Shown here piece by piece: positions 1-6,562 of a stretch of 10,690 nucleotides of DNA. Source of the DNA: Berkiella sp964606325 (lineage in GTDB: Bacteria > Pseudomonadota > Gammaproteobacteria > Berkiellales > Berkiellaceae); contig CAZSGE010000081.1 of assembly GCA_964606325.1 (NCBI GenBank), forward strand, positions 1-10,690, given 5' to 3'. Under the pieces are notes generated by a model. That model was given only the letters and a program-made list of their open reading frames with translations. It was not told the DNA's origin and did no database searches. Each line of letters starts with the position of its first letter. Positions within the stretch are counted from its first letter, which is position 1. The position numbers and the translations under genes are program-made.

Positions 1-39
1 CAATTTAGCTTTAAAACTTAAGACAGAGGTCAAAGCTAA

Positions 40-774
40 TTAAACTTTCTTCGCAACCACAATATTATCTAAATACAAATCCTGATTATCCGGAAAGAGC
101 TTGCCAAAGCCTAACCCCAGCAATGTGATGGGCGACATCACAAACAAACACACTAGCTGATTCCAGTAGCCATTTTTGGTGAAGAGCTTTTTATAAAGAT
201 AAGCATTCAGCAGTTGAAAAATCAGCGCCAAGTTAGCGACAGATTTTTTAAAGGCAATGATTTCAAAACCATGTTCTTTTAATAGCGCATTTAAAGCAAA
301 AGAGGAGTAGCGAGCAAAATCAAAAGGTTGCTCATGTTCATCCCACACAAAGGGCACGCTGAGCATCACGGTGCCGTTGGATTTTAATACCCGGTGAATT
401 TCTTGCAAAAAGGCTTGAGGGTGAAAAATATGCTCAAACACTTGATGGGCAACCACGCTGTCCATCACGCCGTTTTCAAAGGGCAATGTTTTGCCATCAT
501 AAAAAACATCGGCCCGTTTAAATTCACGATTTTCAGGTGTATCAAGCTCTAAGCCGATATACTCTGTCGCATCGCACAGCGTTTGATAAGGTTTTTGGCC
601 ACAGCCAATATCAAGTGTTTTACCTTGCACATAACTGCCCAAAGCGCTAATCGCTTGGTATAAGCCCGTTCTGGCGATGAAATAAGGATTAACAAAAACC
701 CCCAAAAGGGATGGTTTAAATTGCTGAGAAAGTAACAATTTAACAGCAAACGATTTACATTTTTTGAGGATCAC
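40..774 (-). CDS. Class I SAM-dependent methyltransferase (Methyltransf_11 type), last gene of the carbamoyl operon
   Basis: The 244-residue protein has a SAM-binding motif I, LDIGCGQKPY, at residues 54-63. An acidic residue follows in the next strand (GLELD, 74-78), then a motif IV/post-motif stretch around residues 105-119 (DSVVAHQVFEHIF) and the usual VLKSNGTVMLSVPF strand at 129-142. This layout is typical of small-molecule or sugar methyltransferases in polysaccharide loci. A hydrophobic stretch at about 206-226 may sit on the membrane. The start is GTG at 774; it shares four bases (GTGA) with the stop of the SGNH gene, so translation is probably coupled. No good Shine-Dalgarno is visible. 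The substrate is unknown; its place at the end of the carbamoyltransferase operon suggests O-methylation of the same glycan, which is inference. No defects are seen. Confidence 0.88.
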   Translation of the reverse strand: MILKKCKSFAVKLLLSQQFKPSLLGVFVNPYFIARTGLYQAISALGSYVQGKTLDIGCGQKPYQTLCDATEYIGLELDTPENREFKRADVFYDGKTLPFENGVMDSVVAHQVFEHIFHPQAFLQEIHRVLKSNGTVMLSVPFVWDEHEQPFDFARYSSFALNALLKEHGFEIIAFKKSVANLALIFQLLNAYLYKKLFTKNGYWNQLVCLFVMSPITLLGLGFGKLFPDNQDLYLDNIVVAKKV

Positions 775-1769
775 GCGTTTAGGTTCTTAATGTCATTAAC
801 AACAAAGAGAGATTCTTTTTCACGGTGGTGCACGATATCTTTTAAATCATCTGAAATCAATGCCGCCCATTTTTCATGCCCTTGTGGCGTGAGATGAATG
901 TCATCGTGAAAGTATTGTTGGATATCCTCTTTAGAAAGGTTGCCGAGCTTGTCTTTTAGGTAAATAACATGTAATCCATATTTAGCCAGCGCATTTTTGA
1001 TGAAGTCATCTTGTTTGGTGAAGCCTAGCAATTCTTGGCGACTAGGCGTGATATAAATAATATGATCGCGCTGGTTGTCTTTGAGATATCTATCGAGATC
1101 TTTTAAGTTGCGTGCCGCAATATCTGCAATTAAACTTTTTTCGCTATCACTGGCGCGATTAATGTTAAAAGTTGCCCCTTTTTTAAGCTGTAGTTCATAG
1201 ACAATATATTGAAAAAGTTCTTCTAAGGGATATTTGGGTTTTCTTGTCCAAAAGGGCTGGCCACCAATCCGGTTTAACCCGCGATAAAAATCACCCTCGG
1301 GGAAAACGCTGACATAAACCTGCGCAGGAAGAAAATGCAATTCTTTAATAAAAGCATGCACATTATTCACGCCCCATCCATTCACGCCTGCATTACCAGT
1401 GGTAAATTTTGGAAAATTTTTGCCAACTAAATGAGAAAAAAGCTGTTGGTTGTCAATGTAGCTACCACCATAGGTGACAGAATCCCCTAAGAATAATATT
1501 TTGTGGGCAAAGTCTTGGATATCCCAATCGGTTTGCGCCCTTAAACCAAGATTGTTTATTTGAACGTAACGGTTAGCTTGTCGAGAGACTTTTTGCTCAG
1601 GAAGCGGCCTGTAACCATATATGGGGCTTGCTTCATAAACAACCACATCACCTAAGCCAAATAAACTGCTAGCGAGTTTGTTGGCAACAAAGATCCCTCC
1701 TAAGAACAAAAGAGAAACTAAGACAAGCAATGTTGTTTTAGGGAAACGTTCAAATAATGATGTTTTCAT
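771..1769 (-). CDS. Membrane-anchored SGNH/GDSL-family hydrolase or acyltransferase (SxtL-like position)
   Basis: The 332-residue protein starts with a short basic stretch and one hydrophobic segment at about 13-30 (signal anchor), which puts the rest in the periplasm. SGNH block I is GDSVTYG (residues 95-101; nucleophile Ser97), block II is around NAGVNGWG (126-133), and block V is D289-x-x-H292 followed by LTPQGH. The usual block III GxND is replaced by FPEGDF (156-161), so the oxyanion Asn is not obvious. The upstream NNLGLRA motif (72-78) is common in envelope SGNH proteins. It begins four bases after the DUF5989 gene and overlaps the methyltransferase by four. Family members cleave or transfer O-linked acyl groups. 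Next to a Tyr-tailed microprotein, a DltD-like transferase role is my inference; simple esterase activity is the alternative. Confidence 0.85.
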   Translation of the reverse strand: MKTSLFERFPKTTLLVLVSLLFLGGIFVANKLASSLFGLGDVVVYEASPIYGYRPLPEQKVSRQANRYVQINNLGLRAQTDWDIQDFAHKILFLGDSVTYGGSYIDNQQLFSHLVGKNFPKFTTGNAGVNGWGVNNVHAFIKELHFLPAQVYVSVFPEGDFYRGLNRIGGQPFWTRKPKYPLEELFQYIVYELQLKKGATFNINRASDSEKSLIADIAARNLKDLDRYLKDNQRDHIIYITPSRQELLGFTKQDDFIKNALAKYGLHVIYLKDKLGNLSKEDIQQYFHDDIHLTPQGHEKWAALISDDLKDIVHHREKESLFVVNDIKNLNA

Positions 1770-1773
1770 AATC

Positions 1774-1926
1774 TTAGAATAAAGTATAAATAAACGGCGC
1801 TACCGCAGAGCCTTGTGTAAACACAATCAGCGCGCCTAGTAACACTAATGCACCCATCACTGGCGCTAGCCAGAACTTTTTGCGTACACGCATAAATTGC
1901 CAGAGATCAACGAGTATGTCTTTCAT
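1774..1926 (-). CDS. DUF5989/SxtK-like single-pass microprotein ending in FIYTLF
   Basis: This is a 50-residue protein. An amphipathic N-terminus with a basic cluster (RVRKK, 13-17) precedes one transmembrane helix at about 18-37, then a short tail ending exactly in FIYTLF. By the positive-inside rule the N-terminus is cytoplasmic and the tail outside. The start at 1926 is fixed by a TAATG overlap with the stop of the SxtJ-like gene and a GGAG at 1938-1941; an in-frame extension upstream to 2010 would run inside that gene and is not needed. Small proteins of this kind (DUF5989, SxtK in the saxitoxin cluster) accompany carbamoyltransferases and have no assigned function as far as I know. The C-terminus matches the FxYxxF acyl-shuttle motif known from DltX, which suggests that Tyr47 carries an acyl group. 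That function is inference. Confidence 0.85.
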   Translation of the reverse strand: MKDILVDLWQFMRVRKKFWLAPVMGALVLLGALIVFTQGSAVAPFIYTLF

Positions 1927-2324
1927 TAGAATGGTTTCTCCATATGTGAGGGAGATTGCTGAATGGATATTTTGCGATAAGTTGTCGCATTTTTTGAAAA
2001 AGTGCGGCACATAGGATCTTTACCCAGCAAACGCATAACAATGGCCATGGGGGTTATTAATCCAAAGAAAATAACGCCTAAAATGATACGTGTGTTTACC
2101 CAACCTAAACAATGGCCGATTTTCATCCACGGCCCATACAGCACTTTTAGCCATTGGGGTCTGATGATGGTTGGGACAAGTAAAACGGTGCCAAAAGTAT
2201 ATGGCCACATGGGTAGTGGATTATCTTTTAGCAGTGGGAATAAAAGTCCAAATATCGCTATCATCCCTAATGCTAAGATGAGGCCAAATTTTCTTAATTG
2301 TGTGCTATCAACTACTGATTCCAT
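1926..2324 (-). CDS. SxtJ-like polytopic membrane protein
   Basis: The protein has 132 residues. Hydrophobic segments lie at about 11-31, 40-55 and 74-98, ending in a cytoplasmic-looking tail with GKDPMCRTF (101-109). Size, the P-x-G/LGKDP-like tail and its place directly after a carbamoyltransferase fit the SxtJ family, named after an unassigned saxitoxin-cluster protein. The start ATG at 2324 has AGGA at 2331-2334 with six bases of spacing; the longer reading frame to 2378 would run into the carbamoyltransferase gene. Eight bases separate it from the upstream stop, and its own stop overlaps the next start as TAATG. There is no MBOAT fold at this size. His71, near the end of the second loop, is a candidate functional residue. 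Its biochemical role is unknown. Confidence 0.8.
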   Translation of the reverse strand: MESVVDSTQLRKFGLILALGMIAIFGLLFPLLKDNPLPMWPYTFGTVLLVPTIIRPQWLKVLYGPWMKIGHCLGWVNTRIILGVIFFGLITPMAIVMRLLGKDPMCRTFSKNATTYRKISIQQSPSHMEKPF

Positions 2325-2332
2325 GTTGTTTC

Positions 2333-4177
2333 CTAATCTAAAGCAAATTCTTCGCGCCAGTTGGCTTGTTCTTTCCAAGCTGGCTGTTCGTCTTTTTTAA
2401 TCACAATATTTTCTAATATCAAGTAATCCATTTCGGTGCGCATAAAGCAGCGATACGCATCTTCTGCTGTGCAGACAATGGGTTCGCCGCGTACATTAAA
2501 GGAAGTATTGATGAGCACAGGACAACCACTTAGCTGTTCAAAATCATCGAGCAGTTGATAAAACCGCGGATTGGTGTCTTTGTGCACGGTTTGGAGTCGC
2601 GCAGAATAATCCACATGGGTGATTGCTGGCAATGTTGAACGGGGTACATTTAATTTATCGATACCAAATAAAGCTTCATCTTTTTCTGACATTGGCAATT
2701 TGTGCTGTTCAGCAATAGGGGCCACCATCAACATGTAGGGGCTCCTACCTTCAAAATCAAACCATTCACTCACTTTGTCGCTTTTGACTACAGGTGCGAA
2801 TGGGCGAAATGATTCACGATATTTAATTTTTAAATTCATCACGGATTGCATTTTGGGGCTACGGGCGTCGCCAATGATGGAGCGCCCACCTAATGCACGT
2901 GGTCCAAATTCCATTTTCCCTTGAAACCAGCCAATCACATTTTCATTGGCAAGTAACTTGGCCACTTCTTTGGTTAACTGCTTGTCGTCATATTCAACAA
3001 AAGGGGCATTGATGCTATTCAAATATTGCTTAATTTCAAGATTGGTGTGCCGTGGGCCCAAATAACTGCCTGCCATGGAATCTGTTGCAACAGCAGTACG
3101 CTTGTTACCAAAATACTCATACCAACCACTTAATGCTGCACCTAAGGCGCCACCAGCATCACCGGCTGCAGGTTGTACCCAAATATCTTTGAAAATTTTC
3201 TTTTTGTGAAGTTTGCCATTAGCCACGCAATTAAGGGCCACACCACCAGCAAGGCAAAGATTTTCTACTTGCAGCTCATTTTTGGCAGCCGTCGCCAGTT
3301 TAATCACGATGTCTTCTGTAACCACTTGAATGGAGCTGGCAAGATCCATTTCTCTTTGTGTTATAGGAGATTCCGGTTTTCTAGGTGGGCCACCAAAGAG
3401 ATCATGAAAACGCTGCGTTGTCATGGTGAGGCCGGTAGGATAGTTAAAATAATCTAGATTGAGGCGAAAGGTGCCATCATCTTTTAAATCGAGTAAATGT
3501 TCATAAATGGTATCAACAAATTTGGGTTGGCCATAAGGCGCAAGCCCCATTAATTTATATTCGCCAGAATTTACTTTAAAACCTGTGTAATAAGTAAAGG
3601 CAGAATATAAAAGGCCTAAGGAATGAGGAAAATCTAATTCCCATTGTGCTTTTAAGGAATTGCCTTCGCCTAGCCAAACAGAGCTGGTCGCCCATTCTCC
3701 CACACCATCTAGACACATCACCGCTGCGCGATCAAAGGGGCTTGGGAAAAAAGCGGAAGCCGCGTGTGCTTGGTGATGCTCTGTGAATAAAAGCGCTGGA
3801 AGTTGATTTACCTTTAAGCCGCTCATTTTAGCAAAAGACTTTTTAAGTAAATCTTTTAAAAAGAATTTTTCTTTCATCCAGACTGGCATAGATTGCAAAA
3901 ATGAAACAAAACCTTTAGGAGCAAAAGCTAGGTAGGTTTCTAAAAGGCGTTCGAATTTAACAAATGGTTTATCATAAAATACGATGGCATCAACTGATTT
4001 TAGAGAGACACCCGCTGCATGCAAGCAGTAGCGGATCGCCTTTTCAGGAAAGTTTGCATCATGCTTTTTGCGAGTGAATCGCTCTTCTTGGGCTGCAGCG
4101 ATGATGTTGCCATCGACGATAATGGCTGCCGCACTATCATGATAAAAGGCCGAAATGCCCAGAATTACCTTATTCAA
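2333..4177 (-). CDS. O-carbamoyltransferase, NodU/CmcH/TobZ family (SxtI-like)
   Basis: The 614-residue protein has the full family length. The N-terminal Kae1-like domain opens with GISAFYHDSAAAI (7-19) and carries the EHHQAHAASA metal/ATP motif (133-142; His134 and His138), LDGVGEW (156-162), GEYKLMGLAPYG (205-216), LAGGVALNC (309-317) and AGDAGGALG (339-347). The C-terminal YrdC-like domain carries EFGPRALGGRSI (423-434) and NTSFNVRGEPI (557-567). Enzymes of this family use carbamoyl phosphate and ATP to make carbamoyl-adenylate, then transfer the carbamoyl group to a hydroxyl, as on Nod factor, tobramycin or cephalosporin. The start is TTG at 4177 with AGGGAG six bases upstream. It heads the five-gene minus-strand operon. 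All key motifs look intact. The acceptor is probably a sugar hydroxyl or, as proposed here, a membrane shuttle. Confidence 0.95.
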   Translation of the reverse strand: MNKVILGISAFYHDSAAAIIVDGNIIAAAQEERFTRKKHDANFPEKAIRYCLHAAGVSLKSVDAIVFYDKPFVKFERLLETYLAFAPKGFVSFLQSMPVWMKEKFFLKDLLKKSFAKMSGLKVNQLPALLFTEHHQAHAASAFFPSPFDRAAVMCLDGVGEWATSSVWLGEGNSLKAQWELDFPHSLGLLYSAFTYYTGFKVNSGEYKLMGLAPYGQPKFVDTIYEHLLDLKDDGTFRLNLDYFNYPTGLTMTTQRFHDLFGGPPRKPESPITQREMDLASSIQVVTEDIVIKLATAAKNELQVENLCLAGGVALNCVANGKLHKKKIFKDIWVQPAAGDAGGALGAALSGWYEYFGNKRTAVATDSMAGSYLGPRHTNLEIKQYLNSINAPFVEYDDKQLTKEVAKLLANENVIGWFQGKMEFGPRALGGRSIIGDARSPKMQSVMNLKIKYRESFRPFAPVVKSDKVSEWFDFEGRSPYMLMVAPIAEQHKLPMSEKDEALFGIDKLNVPRSTLPAITHVDYSARLQTVHKDTNPRFYQLLDDFEQLSGCPVLINTSFNVRGEPIVCTAEDAYRCFMRTEMDYLILENIVIKKDEQPAWKEQANWREEFALD

Positions 4178-4183
4178 CTCAAA

Positions 4184-4189
4184 CTCCCT
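4184..4189 (-). promoter_or_regulatory. Shine-Dalgarno AGGGAG that sets the TTG start of the carbamoyltransferase
   Basis: Read on the minus strand, AGGGAG lies six bases before the TTG at 4177-4175. It is the strongest ribosome-binding site in the left operon. It supports the rare TTG start, which also gives the expected family N-terminus (NKVILGISAFYHDSA). Confidence 0.7.
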
Positions 4190-4221
4190 AATAATATTTG
4201 TAACTTGTTACTCTCTCTACT

Positions 4222-4287
4222 TACCGCGCTTTATGCGCGGTATCCAGTCATTTGGATATCCCTGGACCCCGCGAACAAGTCGCGGGG
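4222..4287. repeat. Array of three adjacent hairpins, probably a dispersed intergenic repeat
   Basis: Three inverted repeats lie in a row: an 8-bp stem (4222-4229 with 4235-4242, loop TTTAT), a 6-bp stem (4241-4246 with 4253-4258, sharing two bases with the first), and an 8-bp stem (4267-4274 with 4280-4287, loop ACAAG) with arms CCCCGCGA/TCGCGGGG. The GC content is far above the surrounding DNA. No T-run follows on either strand, so these do not look like Rho-independent terminators. The sequence style resembles dispersed palindromic elements of Legionellales and Rickettsiales. Membership in a named family cannot be shown from one copy. Confidence 0.6.
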
Positions 4288-4305
4288 AGTAGAGATGTTG
4301 AGTAG

Positions 4306-4413
4306 TTACCAACCTTTTAATTTAGAGGGGAGTTTATCGAAATTAGCTATGCCTTGCCATAGTAGTGGGGCATGTTTGCGCCATAGGGCTTGATACGGCA
4401 CAATACCTTCAAT
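4306..4413 (-). pseudogene. Possible C-terminal remnant of an unidentified minus-strand gene
   Basis: An open stretch of 35 codons ends in TAA at 4308-4306 and is closed upstream by an in-frame TAA at 4416-4414. Its translation is protein-like: residues 7-20 read YQALWRKHAPLLWQ and the end reads FDKLPSKLKGW, with three Trp and a mixed basic/hydrophobic pattern. It lies on the same strand as the carbamoyltransferase operon and just upstream of it. It could be the 3' end of a former upstream gene whose remainder was replaced by the plus-strand methyltransferase gene. A GTG (codon 5) preceded by GAAGG would also allow a 31-residue small protein. I do not recognise the sequence, and chance remains possible. 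Confidence 0.3.
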
Positions 4414-4418
4414 TTAAA
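4390..4418 (+). promoter_or_regulatory. Weak candidate promoter for the rightward gene cluster
   Basis: TTGATA at 4390-4395 is followed after 17 bases by TTTAAA at 4413-4418, some 20 bases before the ATG at 4439. The -35 is good (TTGACA with one mismatch at the fifth base) and the -10 is poor. It is the best sigma70-like pair in the divergent junction, but it overlaps the possible gene remnant on the other strand. Confidence 0.3.
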
Positions 4419-4438
4419 GCCGGAATGATTGTAGATTG

Positions 4439-5515
4439 ATGAGCACCAAAATTAAGTTTGAAAATATACTTAAATGCCCGATTACTGAGCTGCCACTTGC
4501 TTTGTTAACAGCGCAAGCGGCAGACGAGCTGAATGCACGTATTGCTTCTGGTGAAATTAAAGAGCGTTGCGGAGATGTTTATCAGCGATCGGTGAAAAGT
4601 GCCTTAAAAGCGGATGGTGCTGATCTCTTCTATCCGATAGAAGAAGATATTTATTGTTTGTTGCCAGAGTGTGCTTTGTTGGGTAAATATCAAGAATCCC
4701 ATTCAAACCAAGCACAGGTAACCAAATCACAAGTGAAAAAATTCTATGATGAATTTGGTTGGCAAGCAGAAAATGGCGTGTTTCAAGATGCGAAAGATTC
4801 AGAAGATTTAAGAGCGGTTTCTCAAGAATACATAGAGCGCTGCCATCTTCGATTAAATCAATTTTTGCCATCAAAAGGCACTTATTTATTAGATGTGGCA
4901 TCAGGCCCTGTGCAATATCCAGCTTATTTAACCTATTCTCAAAATTATGATTATCGCATTTGCGCAGATATTTCTATTTTAGCGTTAAAAGAAGCTAAGA
5001 AAAAATTAGGCGAAAAAGGCATTTATTTATTATGCGATGTGACGCGTCTACCGATTCAAAGTGATACGATTGATGCCGGTATATCCTTGCATACGTTATA
5101 CCATGTTCCTGCCAATGAGCAGGCCAAAGCTTTCCAAGAAATTTATCGGGTAATAAAGCCAGGTGGTAGCTCTGTGATAGTGTATAGCTGGGGATCAAAA
5201 TCGTTATTGATGAATATCTTGATGTTCCCACAAAAAGTATTATCTTTGGCAAAGCGCAAATTATTTAGCGCTAACGCTGGGCAAACCTTATATTTTCATG
5301 CGCATAGCTATGCTTGGTTTTGTGAGCAAATCCAAAGTCAATATCAAACAAAACTGTATTCATGGCGCAGCGTGAATGTGCCCTTTTTGAAATGGTTTAT
5401 TCACCCCTTTTTAGGTGGGCGTACTATTTTAAAATTTTTCTATTGGTTAGAAGAAAAAGCGCCCCAGTTAATGGGCAAAGTGGGTGCGTATCCCTTGTTT
5501 GTTAGCAAAAAATAA
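4439..5515 (+). CDS. SAM-dependent methyltransferase with N-terminal Trm112-like segment
   Basis: The 358-residue protein begins with a segment of the Trm112/YcaR type: LKCPITELPL at 11-20 and LFYPIEEDIYCLLPE at 63-77, although only single Cys residues remain of the usual zinc-ribbon pairs. The catalytic domain has motif I LLDVASGPVQY at 150-160, the acidic ADIS at 176-179, LLCDVTRLPI at 197-206, and VIKPGGSSVIVYSW at 238-251. The C-terminal part (255-340) is hydrophobic and basic, perhaps membrane-associated. ATG at 4439 is preferred over the adjoining TTG at 4436; no strong ribosome-binding site separates them. It is first in the rightward cluster, six bases before the first GT4 gene. Methylation of a sugar or lipid-linked intermediate is inferred from context; the acceptor is unknown. 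Confidence 0.88.
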   Translation: MSTKIKFENILKCPITELPLALLTAQAADELNARIASGEIKERCGDVYQRSVKSALKADGADLFYPIEEDIYCLLPECALLGKYQESHSNQAQVTKSQVKKFYDEFGWQAENGVFQDAKDSEDLRAVSQEYIERCHLRLNQFLPSKGTYLLDVASGPVQYPAYLTYSQNYDYRICADISILALKEAKKKLGEKGIYLLCDVTRLPIQSDTIDAGISLHTLYHVPANEQAKAFQEIYRVIKPGGSSVIVYSWGSKSLLMNILMFPQKVLSLAKRKLFSANAGQTLYFHAHSYAWFCEQIQSQYQTKLYSWRSVNVPFLKWFIHPFLGGRTILKFFYWLEEKAPQLMGKVGAYPLFVSKK

Positions 5516-5521
5516 CCGGCT

Positions 5522-6562
5522 ATGAAACAGCGATACGATTTGCTTTTTATTACACACTTGCCTGCTTTTTATAAGGTAAATCTTTATAATAAAATAGCGC
5601 GTAACCAGCGGGTTTTTGTTATTTTTGTGAGCCAGGCTTCCAGTATCAGAACGTCTGATTTCACTCAAGGTGACATCAATTTTGATTATTGCGTTTTAAA
5701 CCAAGTCGCCTTTGAAAAACGGAATGTGATTTTTAGTTTAGTGCAACTTTATAAACGCCTTCAAAGCTTATCTTATAAAAAATTAATTGTTGGCGGATGG
5801 GAGCTCCCGGAATTTTGGCTTGCGATTTTTTGCTCTAAATTTGAGCAAAATCAACTTGCACTAGAGTCATCTGTTTTTGAAAGTGCAGTGAGCGGATTTC
5901 GCGCTTGGATCAAAAAATTGTTTTTATCACGCATAAGTTTAGCTTATCCTTCGGGCGCGCCTCATCAAGCCTTGTTGTCAGCGTTGAAATTTCAAGGAAA
6001 GAGCAAAACAACGCTAGGTGTCGGCATTTTTAACTATCAAACTCGAACGCTTTTAAAAAAATCATTTTCAGGCAAGTTTTTATATGTTGGTCGTTTGGCG
6101 CCAGAAAAAAACCTGGAGATGTTGCTCAATGTTTTTGCGCAATTGCCTCATTTTACTTTAACACTGGTTGGACAAGGCCCCTTAGAGAGCGAGTTGCGAA
6201 ACAAAGCTAGCACGAATGTTAAGATGCTTGGGCATATTTCTAATCATGAATTAGCAGCATTATATGAATCGCATGATGTACTTGTGTTGCCCTCTAAACG
6301 TGAACCATGGGGATTGGTTGTTGAAGAAGCGCTTTTCCATGGTTTGCCTGTGATAGTTTCAGATAAAGTAGGCTGTGCTCAAGACCTAGTAGTTGCACAA
6401 CGTGTTGGCACATCATTTGAAGCTGAGAATCCTTATGCATTGACGAGCGCCTTACATTGGATGCGTCAGCACTTTGATGATTGTGTAAATCATATTCATC
6501 AACTGGATTTTGCTCAAAAAGAGGCGCATCAAATCAAGCAATATATTGAGGCACTTTCATGA
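5522..6562 (+). CDS. Glycosyltransferase, GT4 family (GT-B fold)
   Basis: The protein has 346 residues. The C-terminal donor-binding half is clear: FLYVGRLAPEKN at 186-197, LTLVGQGPLE at 213-222, VKMLGHISNHEL at 233-244, and the E-x7-E signature with E261 and E269 in REPWGLVVEEAL. GLPVIVSDKVGC follows at 274-285. The N-terminal acceptor half is more divergent, with FITHLPAFYKVNLYN at 9-23 and VGGWELPEFW at 90-99, as in GT4 enzymes that add sugars to lipid-linked oligosaccharides on the cytoplasmic face. The ATG at 5522 follows the methyltransferase stop by six bases, with no clear Shine-Dalgarno. Its stop overlaps the next start as ATGA. The sugar donor cannot be read from the sequence. Confidence 0.9.
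   Translation: MKQRYDLLFITHLPAFYKVNLYNKIARNQRVFVIFVSQASSIRTSDFTQGDINFDYCVLNQVAFEKRNVIFSLVQLYKRLQSLSYKKLIVGGWELPEFWLAIFCSKFEQNQLALESSVFESAVSGFRAWIKKLFLSRISLAYPSGAPHQALLSALKFQGKSKTTLGVGIFNYQTRTLLKKSFSGKFLYVGRLAPEKNLEMLLNVFAQLPHFTLTLVGQGPLESELRNKASTNVKMLGHISNHELAALYESHDVLVLPSKREPWGLVVEEALFHGLPVIVSDKVGCAQDLVVAQRVGTSFEAENPYALTSALHWMRQHFDDCVNHIHQLDFAQKEAHQIKQYIEALS

Noticed and set aside
5..39. Terminator after the left-end methyltransferase gene (8-bp arms 5-12 and 32-39)
   Set aside because: The arms are AT-rich, the loop is 19 bases and no T-run follows on the minus strand, so it is too weak to call.
1927..2010. An N-terminal extension of the DUF5989 protein to 78 residues starting at 2010
   Set aside because: It would lie inside the SxtJ-like gene in another frame, and the TAATG junction with GGAG upstream marks the start at 1926.
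2002..2400. A plus-strand open frame of 132 codons
   Set aside because: It is antisense to the SxtJ-like and carbamoyltransferase genes, both of which have clear family features; no promoter or ribosome-binding site supports it.
771..4177. Saxitoxin or other toxin biosynthesis, because of the sxtI-J-K-L gene order
   Set aside because: No polyketide synthase, amidinotransferase or other toxin-core gene is present; all the neighbours are glycan genes.
4222..4287. Rho-independent terminators between the divergent operons
   Set aside because: The hairpins have no T-run on either strand, and both flanking genes start here instead of ending.
4222..4287. A CRISPR-like array
   Set aside because: The three hairpins differ from one another, and there are no equal repeats with spacers.
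4019..4393. A plus-strand open frame of 124 codons over the carbamoyltransferase start and the hairpins
   Set aside because: Most of it is antisense to the carbamoyltransferase and the rest reads through the hairpin array; the translation resembles no protein.
4436..4438. TTG as the start of the second methyltransferase
   Set aside because: An ATG follows directly at 4439, and no ribosome-binding site favours the TTG.
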